From: Verrucomicrobiales bacterium
GTDB lineage: Bacteria; Verrucomicrobiota; Verrucomicrobiia; Methylacidiphilales; JAAUTS01
Assembly: GCA_031256975.1 (NCBI GenBank)
Contig: JAIRPN010000015.1
Coordinates: forward strand, 62,001 to 126,000
Reading direction: 5' to 3'
Length of the DNA: 64,000 bases
This document shows positions 17,619 to 25,931 of the stretch, one piece after another. Both the position numbers and the translations under genes were made by a program. Position 1 is the first letter of the stretch. Each line of letters opens with the position of its first letter. Under the pieces are notes generated by a model. It had not been told where the DNA came from. It worked only from the letters and a program-made list of their open reading frames with translations, and ran no database searches.

Positions 17619-17647
17619 ATTATAAATTAATTTGAACTCATGTCCAA
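17619..17647 (-). promoter_or_regulatory. promoter of the PstS-like gene
   Basis: On the minus strand TTGGAC (17647-17642), a 17-nt spacer and a perfect TATAAT (17624-17619), ending 12 nt before ATG 17606. The -35 lies inside the first codons of the divergent SDR gene. Confidence 0.55.
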
Positions 17648-18320
17648 ACTCATCGTCATCACCGGCGCCACTCGCGGACTCGGCCTCGCACTGGCAACAA
17701 ACTTCGCTGTTAGCGGCCACACCGTCATCGGTTGCGGGCGCAACGCCGACGCCATCGCCGTCCTCAACGAAAAATTCGGCGACCCGCATTTGTTCCAGGC
17801 CATCAATGTCGCCAACGACAAGGAAGTGGCGCAATTCGCCGCGCATGTGCTGGAATCCTACGGCGCGCCCGATTTTCTCATCAACAACGCTGCCTTGATG
17901 AACCAGCCCAAGCCGCTCTGGGAAATTCCCGCCGCCGAATTCGACTCGCTAATGGCGGTGAATGTCAACGGCACCGCCAACCTGATCCGCCATTTTCTCC
18001 CGGCCATGGGAGCCAGACACAAGGGTGTCATTGTCAATTTCAGCTCCGGCTGGGGCCGCAGCACCGACGCTAATGTCGCGCCCTACTGTGCCAGCAAATG
18101 GGCCATCGAGGGGCTTACCCAGGCCCTGTCGCAGGAACTGCCGCCGGGCCTCGCCACCGTGGCACTGAATCCCGGCATTATCGACACCGACATGCTGCGC
18201 ACCTGCTGGCCCGACGGCGCGGCATCGTTCCCCAATCCCGCCGAATGGGTGAAGAAAGCCGCCCCCTTCATCCTGAAGCTCGGTGCCAAGGACAACGGCA
18301 AGTCGCTAACGGTGAGCTGA
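17640..18320 (+). CDS. short-chain dehydrogenase/reductase
   Basis: 226 aa. The NAD(P)-binding motif TGATRGLG is at residues 7-14, NNA at about 81-83, the catalytic serine in FSSGWG and the YxxxK motif YCASK at 149-153. A classical SDR; the glycine motif followed by an Arg in the loop (GCGRNADA) suggests NADP(H). Substrate unknown. The gene ends with ACGGTGAGCTGA including a dispersed-word copy CGCTAACGG. Confidence 0.85.
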   Translation: MSKLIVITGATRGLGLALATNFAVSGHTVIGCGRNADAIAVLNEKFGDPHLFQAINVANDKEVAQFAAHVLESYGAPDFLINNAALMNQPKPLWEIPAAEFDSLMAVNVNGTANLIRHFLPAMGARHKGVIVNFSSGWGRSTDANVAPYCASKWAIEGLTQALSQELPPGLATVALNPGIIDTDMLRTCWPDGAASFPNPAEWVKKAAPFILKLGAKDNGKSLTVS

Positions 18321-18569
18321 TTTAATCCCGCCAATCTGTCCCAACCCTGCCATCGGGCGGCATGGACCTTGCCTCAAGGTCGGGGTGACCCCGTCACGGG
18401 TCAAGGTGGACCCGGTGCCAAGGTCGGGCACGCCCCATCGCAGGGCGGAGATGACCCCGAGGCAGGGCAGGGCCCGCCCCGTCGCGGAGCGGAGCAGGAC
18501 CCGGGACAAGGTCCGGTACGCCCCGCGACGGTTCCACAAAGCCCTCACCGCATCCCCTGCAAGACAGAA
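18321..18569. repeat. GC-rich intergenic block of short imperfect palindromes
   Basis: About 250 nt with repeated GGTCNGGG/GACCCCG-type units, for example GACCTTGCCTCAAGGTC, GGGGTGACCCC and GACCCGGTGCCAAGGTC, alternating along the strand. No gene-like frame with expected codon usage was seen. It separates the SDR gene from exbB. It could be a degenerated REP/MITE cluster. Confidence 0.5.
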
Positions 18570-18598
18570 TTGACGAAACGCCTTACAGCGTGAATAGT
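18570..18598 (+). promoter_or_regulatory. promoter of exbB-exbD-tonB
   Basis: TTGACG (18570-18575), a 17-nt spacer and AATAGT (18593-18598), ending 6 nt before ATG 18605. This favours ATG 18605 over the upstream GTG at 18590 as start. Confidence 0.5.
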
Positions 18599-18604
18599 TT
18601 ACCG

Positions 18605-19345
18605 ATGATTTTACCGCTACCTCCGTTGCTCGCAAGCGATGGCATTTTCTTTGCGTTCGAACATTCCAACGTCGCGGGCAAAGGCGTCATCCTGCTGCTG
18701 ATGATCGGCTCGATCTTCAGCTGGTCGGTGATGGTGGGCAAATTTGTCTACCTGCGCCGTGCCCGCCAGGAAAACCGCGCCTTCATCCGCCGTTACCGTA
18801 ACTCACGCACCCCGCTCGACATTTACCGCGAACAGCGCCGTTACAGCGTGTCGCCCGCCGCCGCCGTCTACCAAGCCGGAGCCGGGGAGCTGGCCTTCAA
18901 CCTGCTCGGTTCCGCCGAGGTCGATGAAACTTTCTCCGCGCGCATGCAAACCGCCAGCCCGGTTGATTCCGTGGCCATGTCCTCGGTGCGCTCCGCCATG
19001 GAACGCGCCGTCGGCGAGGAAGGCTTGAAAATGGAAGCGCAACTCATCTTGCTCGCCACCGCCGTTAGCGGCGCGCCGTTCCTCGGATTGCTCGGCACCG
19101 TCTGGGGCGTGATGGACGCCTTCAGCGGCGTCGCCCTCGCCGGGCAAGCCAGCCTCGCCGCCCTCGCGCCCGGCGTCTCCGGCGCGCTGATCACCACCGT
19201 CACCGGCCTCGCCGTCGCCATTCCCGCCATGTTCGGCTACAACTTCCTCATCACCTCGGTCAAGGAAACCACCGTGGAAATCGAGAACTTCGCCGCCGAG
19301 TGCCTGGCGGACTTTGAACACAAATATTTGAAGAACCGCGGATGA
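18605..19345 (+). CDS. exbB: ExbB/TolQ-type proton-channel subunit
   Basis: 246 aa from ATG 18605. Three membrane helices are visible: one near residues 22-44 and two near 150-175 and 195-220 (LLGTVWGVMDAF, APGVSGALITTVTGLAVAIPAMFGYN). LGLLGTVWG and the Thr-rich helix are typical of ExbB/TolQ. With ExbD it uses the proton-motive force to energise TonB. The stop overlaps the exbD start by 4 nt. Confidence 0.88.
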   Translation: MILPLPPLLASDGIFFAFEHSNVAGKGVILLLMIGSIFSWSVMVGKFVYLRRARQENRAFIRRYRNSRTPLDIYREQRRYSVSPAAAVYQAGAGELAFNLLGSAEVDETFSARMQTASPVDSVAMSSVRSAMERAVGEEGLKMEAQLILLATAVSGAPFLGLLGTVWGVMDAFSGVALAGQASLAALAPGVSGALITTVTGLAVAIPAMFGYNFLITSVKETTVEIENFAAECLADFEHKYLKNRG

Positions 19346-19773
19346 AACGCTTCTCCCAACGTAATCGCGGCGGCGCGGTGCTGGCGGAACTGAACATCAC
19401 CCCGCTGCTCGACCTCTGCTTCGTGCTGCTGATCATCTTCATGATCACCACGCCGCTGATGGAGCAGTCGCTCGACGTCAAGCTGCCGCACGCCAAGGCG
19501 GATCCCTCCTACCAGCTCGACTCCAAGAACATCCTCAACGTCACCGTCAACGCCAAGGGCGTCATCAGCGTCGGCCGCGACACCCTGCGCTCGGTCGGCG
19601 AACTGGAAATTTTGCTCAACAAGGAATTGCAGAAAAATCCCAAGACCGTCGTCGCCCTGCGCGCCGACAAGGATTTGCGTTACCAGGAATTGGTGGATGT
19701 ATTGGACGTCGTTCGGCGCTCCGGCGCGCCGCTCGGGCTGACCAATCTTCCCGACGCCAAAACCGCCCGATGA
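19342..19773 (+). CDS. exbD: ExbD/TolR-type proton-channel subunit
   Basis: 143 aa. One transmembrane helix (LNITPLLDLCFVLLIIFMIT, residues ~19-38) carries the essential membrane aspartate in PLLDLCFV, followed by a periplasmic domain. Overlaps exbB by 4 nt and the TonB-like gene by 4 nt, so the three are translationally coupled. Confidence 0.9.
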   Translation: MKRFSQRNRGGAVLAELNITPLLDLCFVLLIIFMITTPLMEQSLDVKLPHAKADPSYQLDSKNILNVTVNAKGVISVGRDTLRSVGELEILLNKELQKNPKTVVALRADKDLRYQELVDVLDVVRRSGAPLGLTNLPDAKTAR

Positions 19774-20684
19774 TTTCCCACAAAATATCGAGGAAGACCA
19801 TGTTCTGGGTGTGCGTCGCGCACGTCCTGGTCCTGCTGTTGGCAATATTTCTCGCGCATGTGCTGACGCCGACCCCGCCGCCGGAAAAGCTGATCATGGT
19901 CAACTTGGGCAATGAAGAAAACGTCAATCCCGCCGAGGGACGCGCCAGTGCCAAGCAACGCGGCCCGGCCAATCCCAACCCAAATCCGCAACCCGCGACA
20001 GCTCCGCCAACCCCGACACCTCCCCAGCCTCAGCCCACGCCCCCTGTCACCCCCCCGCAACCTACGCCTCCACAACCGCCGGTCGTCCAACCAACACCGA
20101 CCCCGCCGGAACCCGTGGTAAAAAACGACTTTCCAACCGAAACCACGTCTCCTCCCAAACCGAAACCGACCAAAGTCAAGGTGGAGGCCAATCTTAATCC
20201 CGTCAGCCGCTCCAATACTGTCAAGGCCAACACCAGCACCACGGTTCAACGCTCCGCCAGCAGCAGTTCCAGCAATGGCATCAGTGCCAGCACGGTTGAA
20301 CGCTCCCTGTCCAACGCCCTTGGCGGGGGCGGCGACCCAACTGCCGGTGTTCCCGGTGGACGCGGCCCGGACGGTTCACCCGGTTCCCGCACCGGCAATC
20401 CCAACGGCGACTGGTATCGCACGTTGATCAAGAACACCATCGAACGCCGCTGGATGAAACCCCAGTCCACCAATCCCAACCTGACCGCCACGGTCAGGAT
20501 TCGCGTCCTCGCCGATGGCACCATCGAATACCTTGGCCTTACCTCCGGCTCCGGCGATACTGAAATGGACAATTCCGTCATTAGCGCCGTGCGCAATGCG
20601 GGCAAAGTATCCATGCCGCCGCCCGATGGATTTCCCAAGCCCTACGAGGACACGGTAATCTTCCGCCTCAAGGGCGATATGTAA
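19770..20684 (+). CDS. TonB-like energy transducer with long proline-rich linker
   Basis: 304 aa. N-terminal membrane anchor (~10-32), then a Pro-rich region (PTPTPPQPQPTPP style, ~70-135) long enough to span the periplasm, a low-complexity Ser/Thr/Asn stretch, and a C-terminal TonB-like domain (from about 210: RTLIKNTIERRWMKP, VRIRVLADGTIEYL, DEDTVIFRL-like end). Gene order exbB-exbD-tonB fits either TonB or TolA function; no TolB/Pal genes are nearby. Confidence 0.8.
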   Translation: MISHKISRKTMFWVCVAHVLVLLLAIFLAHVLTPTPPPEKLIMVNLGNEENVNPAEGRASAKQRGPANPNPNPQPATAPPTPTPPQPQPTPPVTPPQPTPPQPPVVQPTPTPPEPVVKNDFPTETTSPPKPKPTKVKVEANLNPVSRSNTVKANTSTTVQRSASSSSSNGISASTVERSLSNALGGGGDPTAGVPGGRGPDGSPGSRTGNPNGDWYRTLIKNTIERRWMKPQSTNPNLTATVRIRVLADGTIEYLGLTSGSGDTEMDNSVISAVRNAGKVSMPPPDGFPKPYEDTVIFRLKGDM

Positions 20685-20707
20685 CGAACCTCCGACATAT
20701 CCTTCTG

Positions 20708-20787
20708 CCCCACTCGTCCTGAGCTTGTCGAAGGGCGACAAAACCCAAGAACAAATTCCACCCTTCGACAGGCTCAGGGTGAACAGA
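20708..20787. repeat. CCTGAGCTTGTCGAAGG inverted-repeat element, copy 1
   Basis: Left arm CGTCCTGAGCTTGTCGAAGG (20715-20734) and right arm CCCTTCGACAGGCTCAGGGT (20761-20780). This well-known intergenic repeat type occurs again at 31155-31233. Confidence 0.75.
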
Positions 20788-20811
20788 ATGGTGTTTTTCG
20801 AAAAAAGCTGA

Positions 20812-21135
20812 TTAACGCCGCAGCCAGCGGAAGCAATTCCCGGCGCACCAGCACAACGGCAGCACCGTCACCAGCCAGGTCAACAGCACGATCGCCACGC
20901 AGATCGCGTAAGTAATCCAGATGGTTTGCACCTGCGCTTCATAGGCTTGGTATAACAGATAATGTCCCGGCAGATTTGCCAGAAACACGTATTTCAAGAT
21001 CGCGGAGGCCAGCCGGAACCACTGCTGGTCGCCCGGCGCTGTCAGTGCGAAGATCAGCCACACCGTGCCGAACGCCAACAGCGAAAACACGGGATGAACC
21101 AACGACAACCAAAACCAGCGCGGGAGTTTTTTCAT
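20812..21135 (-). CDS. small hypothetical membrane protein in the COG0523/WD40 operon
   Basis: 107 aa. Three hydrophobic helices (~9-31, 40-60 and 72-95) with a basic N terminus MKKLPR and a C-terminal CWCAGNC-type cysteine cluster. It begins 2 nt after the stop of the GTPase gene, so it is co-transcribed with it. Not recognised. The terminal cysteines could bind metal, which would fit the neighbours, but this is speculative. Confidence 0.62.
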   Translation of the reverse strand: MKKLPRWFWLSLVHPVFSLLAFGTVWLIFALTAPGDQQWFRLASAILKYVFLANLPGHYLLYQAYEAQVQTIWITYAICVAIVLLTWLVTVLPLCWCAGNCFRWLRR

Positions 21136-21137
21136 GA

Positions 21138-22046
21138 TTAGCGTTCCGTCAATTTCCTGATCGCATGCTGCACCAGTTGCACGTCCAAATCCAGCCCGAT
21201 CACCACCAGACCCGTTTCCGCCACCTCGCCCTCGTAGCGCCAGACACTCAGCTCGCTTTTACCGACCTGGTGCACCACCTGCAATTCATCCGGCGCGGAA
21301 GTAAACCGCACAAATCCCTTCACCCGGCAAACCCCCTCGGGCATTGACTGCAAAACCTTTTCCAATTCTTTCCGCGCAACCGGGCGCCGCAACGGGACAA
21401 AGAATGCCTTCATCGACACATGCCCGCCGGAACCCGCCAATGTTGACCAATCCCGTTTCCCGCCGTTGGCGTCCGGCAATTTCACCTTGCCGAATTCGCT
21501 TTGCAAAATTTCGCCGTTGGCGTTCCAGCTCCTGACCCGCTTTTTAATGTCGTCCAGTTGCCTGGCGGATACCTTGTCGGTCTTGTTGATGATGATCACG
21601 TCGGCCCACTTGGCCTGGTCCTCGTGCACCCAACGGTTGATAAACCAGCGCGGGAAATTTTCCGCGTCCACCACATAAATGATCTGGCGAATCTCAATCC
21701 TGCCAACCAGCTCCGTATTGGTCAGACAATCCAGCAAATCCTCCAGATCCGCCACGCCCGAGGCCTCGATCCAGACCTGCTCAAGATTGGCATCGGCGGC
21801 ATATTGTTTCAGCTGGCTAATCAACTCCTGCGGAGTCACGCAACACGCGCAACCGCCGGTCAACGCCGCAATACGCGCCGCCTTGCCGCGGAACAGCTTG
21901 GCATCCACATTCATCGGCCCCGCGTCATTGATGATCAACGCGGTTTTTTGCCGGGGAAAATTTCCGTCGCTAATGACGCGCTCCAACAAGGTGCTCTTGC
22001 CGCTGCCGAGGAATCCCGCCACCAAATAAACCGGCAAGGCCTTCAT
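21138..22046 (-). CDS. COG0523 (CobW/YjiA/ZNG) GTPase, first copy
   Basis: 302 aa from ATG 22046 (MKALPVYLVAGFLGSGKST). Walker A GFLGSGKST, the family metal motif CxCC as GGCACCVTP, and NKTD base recognition are visible; a CobW C-terminal domain follows from about 210. The family acts as metallochaperone GTPases. No His-rich loop is present, unlike the second copy at 23183. Sits 4 nt after the WD40 gene. The stop is Arg-TAA from the dispersed word. Confidence 0.9.
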   Translation of the reverse strand: MKALPVYLVAGFLGSGKSTLLERVISDGNFPRQKTALIINDAGPMNVDAKLFRGKAARIAALTGGCACCVTPQELISQLKQYAADANLEQVWIEASGVADLEDLLDCLTNTELVGRIEIRQIIYVVDAENFPRWFINRWVHEDQAKWADVIIINKTDKVSARQLDDIKKRVRSWNANGEILQSEFGKVKLPDANGGKRDWSTLAGSGGHVSMKAFFVPLRRPVARKELEKVLQSMPEGVCRVKGFVRFTSAPDELQVVHQVGKSELSVWRYEGEVAETGLVVIGLDLDVQLVQHAIRKLTER

Positions 22047-22050
22047 GGGT

Positions 22051-23094
22051 TCAGAAAATGATGACTTCGCCATTAGCGGTACCGATGGCCACCAGTTTGT
22101 CATCGGGCGACCAGCGTACCGGCCCGACTTCCGCCGTGCCAATGAAAGCGGCCAGCGGTTCGGGTTCGCCATTGGCGTCCCAAATCATCAAATTGCCGTC
22201 CTTGCCCCCGGCGGCAAACACATCGCCACCGTGCCGGAAACGAATCTCGGTCACATTCTGGCTGTGCGCGCCAAACATCTGCGGCGCACGCCCGTTCGGC
22301 CCCTTGCCGGAACAATCCCACAGCAGCACATCCATGCCGTTGCCGGTGGCCAGCCACTTGCCCGTGTGATTCCAGTCCAGCGTGCGGATTTTTGCCTGAT
22401 AGCCCGGCATGTGCAAATGCTCGCCGCTGTTGGCGTCCCAGATATGCACCGCGTTTTCCTGACTGCCGCCGCAAACCCAGTGACCGTCCGGGCTCCAGCG
22501 ACAATTCCACATCGCACCCTTCCACTCGTAATTCCTCAGCTGCTTGGCGCTGGCGCCGTGAAATACATACAAACCGCCATAGGCCGCGGCCAAGACCATC
22601 GCGCCATTCGGATACCAGCAAAGATCGGTGATCGTGGTGTTGAGCGGCTCGCTCTTGGTGATCAACTTCCCCTCAGCGTTCAATAGCAACAATTCCTTGC
22701 CATTGGCGACCGCCAGAACTTTCTCCTCTTTGTCGTCGATTTTTACCGGCTGCGAACTCCAGGCCAGCTTTTCCAGCCAGGCTTTGCCTGCCTTGTACTC
22801 CCACACCTTTTCCCCATTGGCCCGCCAGGCACGGACCAAGCCGTCCTGTCCGGCGCTAACCAGCAAGTCCTGGTCAAGATGCCAGGCCAGCGTTCCCATG
22901 CCGTTGGCGTGGGCGCTAAAGGTGAGCACATCACCGCCTTTTTTCGGAATGATACTGACCTTGCCGTCAATGGTCGCCGCCGCCAGCAATTCGCCATTAG
23001 CGGCCCATTCCAACGCCACCACGCAATCACTCAACCGCGTTTCCCACGCGGGAGTCAGGCGTTTGGTCTGCAAAGCTTTCTTTTCTTCTGTCAT
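22051..23094 (-). CDS. WD40-repeat beta-propeller protein
   Basis: 347 aa from ATG 23094. About seven WD-type blades are visible, with typical endings such as VHIWDANSGE, LMIWDANGEPE, LVRAWRANGE and VLLWDCSG. No signal peptide, so cytosolic. It opens a three-gene unit with a COG0523 GTPase and a small membrane protein; a scaffold role in metal delivery is an inference. The ANGE tetrapeptides are encoded by copies of the dispersed word GCTAATGGCGAA. Confidence 0.88.
   Translation of the reverse strand: MTEEKKALQTKRLTPAWETRLSDCVVALEWAANGELLAAATIDGKVSIIPKKGGDVLTFSAHANGMGTLAWHLDQDLLVSAGQDGLVRAWRANGEKVWEYKAGKAWLEKLAWSSQPVKIDDKEEKVLAVANGKELLLLNAEGKLITKSEPLNTTITDLCWYPNGAMVLAAAYGGLYVFHGASAKQLRNYEWKGAMWNCRWSPDGHWVCGGSQENAVHIWDANSGEHLHMPGYQAKIRTLDWNHTGKWLATGNGMDVLLWDCSGKGPNGRAPQMFGAHSQNVTEIRFRHGGDVFAAGGKDGNLMIWDANGEPEPLAAFIGTAEVGPVRWSPDDKLVAIGTANGEVIIF
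22066..22078 (-). repeat. exact in-gene copy of the dispersed 13-mer
   Basis: TTCGCCATTAGCG inside the WD40 gene. On the coding strand it encodes the Ala-Asn-Gly-Glu of GTANGEVIIF. Confidence 0.75.
22990..23002 (-). repeat. exact in-gene copy of the dispersed 13-mer
   Basis: TTCGCCATTAGCG inside the WD40 gene, encoding Ala-Asn-Gly-Glu in EWAANGELLAA. Confidence 0.75.
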
Positions 23095-23098
23095 GGTC

Positions 23099-23173
23099 GT
23101 AGGGGCAGGGCTTGCCCTGCCCTCGTGGCTATATTCTGTGATATTGCAAGGGCAGGGCAAGCCCTGCCCCTAC
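23099..23173. repeat. perfect 24-bp inverted repeat
   Basis: Arms 23099-23122 and 23150-23173 are exact reverse complements (GTAGGGGCAGGGCTTGCCC start), with a 27-nt loop. It fills the gap between the WD40 gene and the His-rich GTPase gene and could end transcription of the latter or fold in its 3' UTR, but has no T-run. Confidence 0.8.
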
Positions 23174-23182
23174 GTTGTTTTG

Positions 23183-24271
23183 TCAAACCACGCAGGCGCG
23201 GAAGCCCTTGTTCAATTCCTCGCGGTCCAGATCCTTGCCAATGAACACCAGCATGCACTTGCGCGCCTTGCCCTTGGAATTTTCCTCCGGCTTGGCATCC
23301 AGCATCATGTGCACACCCTGAAACACCACGCGGTTTTCCTGGCCCTTGATGGTGAAGATGCCCTTCATGCGGAAAATATCCGGGCCTTTTTTCGCCAGCA
23401 ATTCACTTAGCCACTTGTTCAGCTTCACGCCGTCGACTTCGCCGTGGTGCTCGATGCCCACCGACTTGATATGCTCGTCATGCTCGTGATGATGGTGGTG
23501 GTGATGTTCATGGTCACAATCCGGGCCGCATTCATGCTCGTCATCATGATGGTGATGATGATGCTCGTGGTCGCAATCGGGACCGCACTCGTGATCGTGG
23601 TCATGGTGATGGTCGTGTTCGCCCTCGAGAAAATCCGGGTCATCCTTGGTGATGCGGTCGAGATCAAACGCGCCGATGCCGATCACCTTGTTGATGGCGA
23701 TATCGGAATTCTTGGTGCGATAAAAGGTCGCCAACGGATTGATGCCTTTGACCCGGCGTTCCAAGGCATTCACTTCATCCGTGGAAACCAAGTCGGTCTT
23801 GTTCAGCAAAATAATGTCAGCAAAGGCAATCTGCTCCTTCACCTCGGGACTGTCGTCGATGTGCTGCAACACGTGCTTGGCATCGACCAAGGTCACCACC
23901 GCGTCCACCAGCAGCGAATCTTTCAGGTCCTCGTCGACAAAAAAGGTCTGGATCACCGGGCCGGGGTCGGCGAGGCCGGTGGTCTCGATCAGGATATGGT
24001 CGAACTTGTCACGACGCTTCAGCAAATTGCCGAGCACGCGGATCAAGTCACCGCGCACGGTGCAGCAGATACAGCCGTTGTTCATCTCGAAGATTTCCTC
24101 GTCGGACTGGATCACCAGCTCGTGGTCGATGCCGATCTCGCCGAATTCATTCTCGATCACCGCAATGCGTTTGCCGTGCTGTTCGGTCAGGATGCGGTTG
24201 AGCAGGGTGGTTTTTCCCGCCCCGAGGAATCCGGTCAGAATGGTCACCGGAATGCGTTTTGCGTCGTTCAT
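23183..24271 (-). CDS. COG0523 GTPase with His-rich metal loop, second copy
   Basis: 362 aa. Walker [10 protein letters not shown], CxCC in [10 protein letters not shown], and NKTD are clear. Between residues ~215 and 275 is a His/Asp/Glu-rich insertion containing two near-identical copies of [15 protein letters not shown]. This arrangement is typical of zinc-responsive YeiR/ZigA/ZNG1-type metallochaperones. The znuACB operon 1.7 kb away supports zinc. A TAAATT box ends 8 nt before ATG 24271. Confidence 0.93.
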   Translation of the reverse strand: MNDAKRIPVTILTGFLGAGKTTLLNRILTEQHGKRIAVIENEFGEIGIDHELVIQSDEEIFEMNNGCICCTVRGDLIRVLGNLLKRRDKFDHILIETTGLADPGPVIQTFFVDEDLKDSLLVDAVVTLVDAKHVLQHIDDSPEVKEQIAFADIILLNKTDLVSTDEVNALERRVKGINPLATFYRTKNSDIAINKVIGIGAFDLDRITKDDPDFLEGEHDHHHDHDHECGPDCDHEHHHHHHDDEHECGPDCDHEHHHHHHHEHDEHIKSVGIEHHGEVDGVKLNKWLSELLAKKGPDIFRMKGIFTIKGQENRVVFQGVHMMLDAKPEENSKGKARKCMLVFIGKDLDREELNKGFRACVV

Positions 24272-24311
24272 ATTAAGTCAATTTAGACCAGATTCTTGAA
24301 TATTCGAATTC

Positions 24312-25856
24312 CTACTCGCTAATGATCAGGCCATCGTCAGCCGCCTCGCCACCGGTTTCGGCTGGCGTCTCGGCCGGATTCTCCGGCTTCACCTCGACTT
24401 GTTGCACCGTCTTGGCTGTCGCCTCGGCTTTTTTCTGCGCGGCGGGTTTTTGCGCCGCCTCCATGCGACCGTTGGCGAATTCCAGCACATGGCCCTGATG
24501 GATCAGCCAGTGCAAGTCGGTCAGCACCGCCTGCTGTTCCGGCGTCAATTCGGGAACGGCAGCCGGTTTTGCCTCGGCTTCGGCAGTTGCCGCTTCCGCG
24601 GGCTTGTCGTTAGCGTCCTGCTTCCGGACCGGCGCCAGGGCCGACAGCAATTTCCTGCGGTTGCATTTCTTGTGATTGGCGTTGAGAAATTCCACGATGC
24701 GCTTGATGCCGTCCGAGACCGGCGCGGCTTCCAGGTCGAGATACTTCGGCCGCGCCACGTTGACGTGGGTGACGGCTTTGTTGACCTTGAAAAATTGCAA
24801 GCCCTGCGCCGACAATTGCTGGCTCAGCTTGGTGGCGAAAGGCAGCGGGAAACGCTTCAACTGGTCCCAGTCGCGGCGGATCAAGCGCTGCAACCCGTCG
24901 CAGGCCAGGCGCCGGCTCGGCACGCCGGGCACCACACAGGATTCCACCCGCTTGATGATGTAATCCTTGTGCACCTCGCGGAAATGCTTGTTCACCTCGT
25001 CGAGCGACGCCAACCGCAAGGGTTCCGCCACATTCAGACAAACGTATTCGGTCTTGAAGCTCTGCTCCTCCAGCCATTGCTTGAGCAATACCTCGTCCTT
25101 GCTGATCTTCACCCGCGTCTTGAACGCCTCGAACGGCATGCGCGAAAAACGTTCCTCATGCAAACGCAGCAGGGCGGCCTGATAGCCGTGGTAATTCGGC
25201 GGTCCCAATACCACGCCGCTGATGCCGCATTGCGCAACAAAGGTATACACACCCTTCGGCGGCTCGGTCGGTGTTTTCTCCGCCTGGTAGAACGTGGCCA
25301 GGTGATTTTTCAACACATGCAGCACCGCCTCGTTTTCCTTAGCCCAGGGCGATTCATCCAGCGCGCAAACAAACAGCGACTGCGAACTCTTGGTCGGCTT
25401 CAACTCGACGTTGTAACATTCGGCCTTGTCCAGCAGCAGTTGCGCCACCTGGAACAAGGGATAGGCACGGCCGGCCTGCTTGATTTGTTGCGCGAGGCGA
25501 ATCACGCCTTCCTCCGCCGGGATAAAATTGGTCTGAATGTCCGGCAACGGCGCGGGTGGTTCGCGATGTTCCACACGCTGCTCGCGGCGGTCATCACCGC
25601 GACGTCCGCCCGGTTTGCGGTCACGCAGACCGCCACGACGCCCCTGTCCTTGCCCCTGCGGACCACGTTGTTCACGACGCGGACCGCGGCGGTCACCGGA
25701 CCGCTCATCGAAACGGCGCGGCGGCCTGTCGTCGCCACCGCCGCCGAATTTCTTCACCAGCTGCTGTTCAATCTTGTCCTGCGCCCAAGCGGGCTGGAAC
25801 AGTTTGTCCAAATCGAGATCAAAATTTTCGTTATTGCTCATAAAATCGGGTCGCAT
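24312..25856 (-). CDS. hypothetical protein with Arg/Gly-rich N terminus
   Basis: 514 aa from ATG 25856, or 509 aa from ATG 25841 (MSNNENFDLD). Residues ~40-100 form a low-complexity RG/RR/QGQG-rich stretch typical of disordered RNA-binding tails. The central part (~105-400) looks globular and ordered, with FVAQCGISGVVLGPPNYHGY and SRRLACDGLQRLIRRDWDQL. The C terminus is Ala/Glu/Lys-rich. Not recognised. RNA association is suggested only by the RG-rich tail. It is not clearly in an operon. Confidence 0.72.
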   Translation of the reverse strand: MRPDFMSNNENFDLDLDKLFQPAWAQDKIEQQLVKKFGGGGDDRPPRRFDERSGDRRGPRREQRGPQGQGQGRRGGLRDRKPGGRRGDDRREQRVEHREPPAPLPDIQTNFIPAEEGVIRLAQQIKQAGRAYPLFQVAQLLLDKAECYNVELKPTKSSQSLFVCALDESPWAKENEAVLHVLKNHLATFYQAEKTPTEPPKGVYTFVAQCGISGVVLGPPNYHGYQAALLRLHEERFSRMPFEAFKTRVKISKDEVLLKQWLEEQSFKTEYVCLNVAEPLRLASLDEVNKHFREVHKDYIIKRVESCVVPGVPSRRLACDGLQRLIRRDWDQLKRFPLPFATKLSQQLSAQGLQFFKVNKAVTHVNVARPKYLDLEAAPVSDGIKRIVEFLNANHKKCNRRKLLSALAPVRKQDANDKPAEAATAEAEAKPAAVPELTPEQQAVLTDLHWLIHQGHVLEFANGRMEAAQKPAAQKKAEATAKTVQQVEVKPENPAETPAETGGEAADDGLIISE

Positions 25857-25931
25857 GCCTCAAGACATGGGAATCCAATCTAGCCGTTGGACGCGGTGTT
25901 CGACAATGTAAATTGCGGCAGACCGGCCCGG

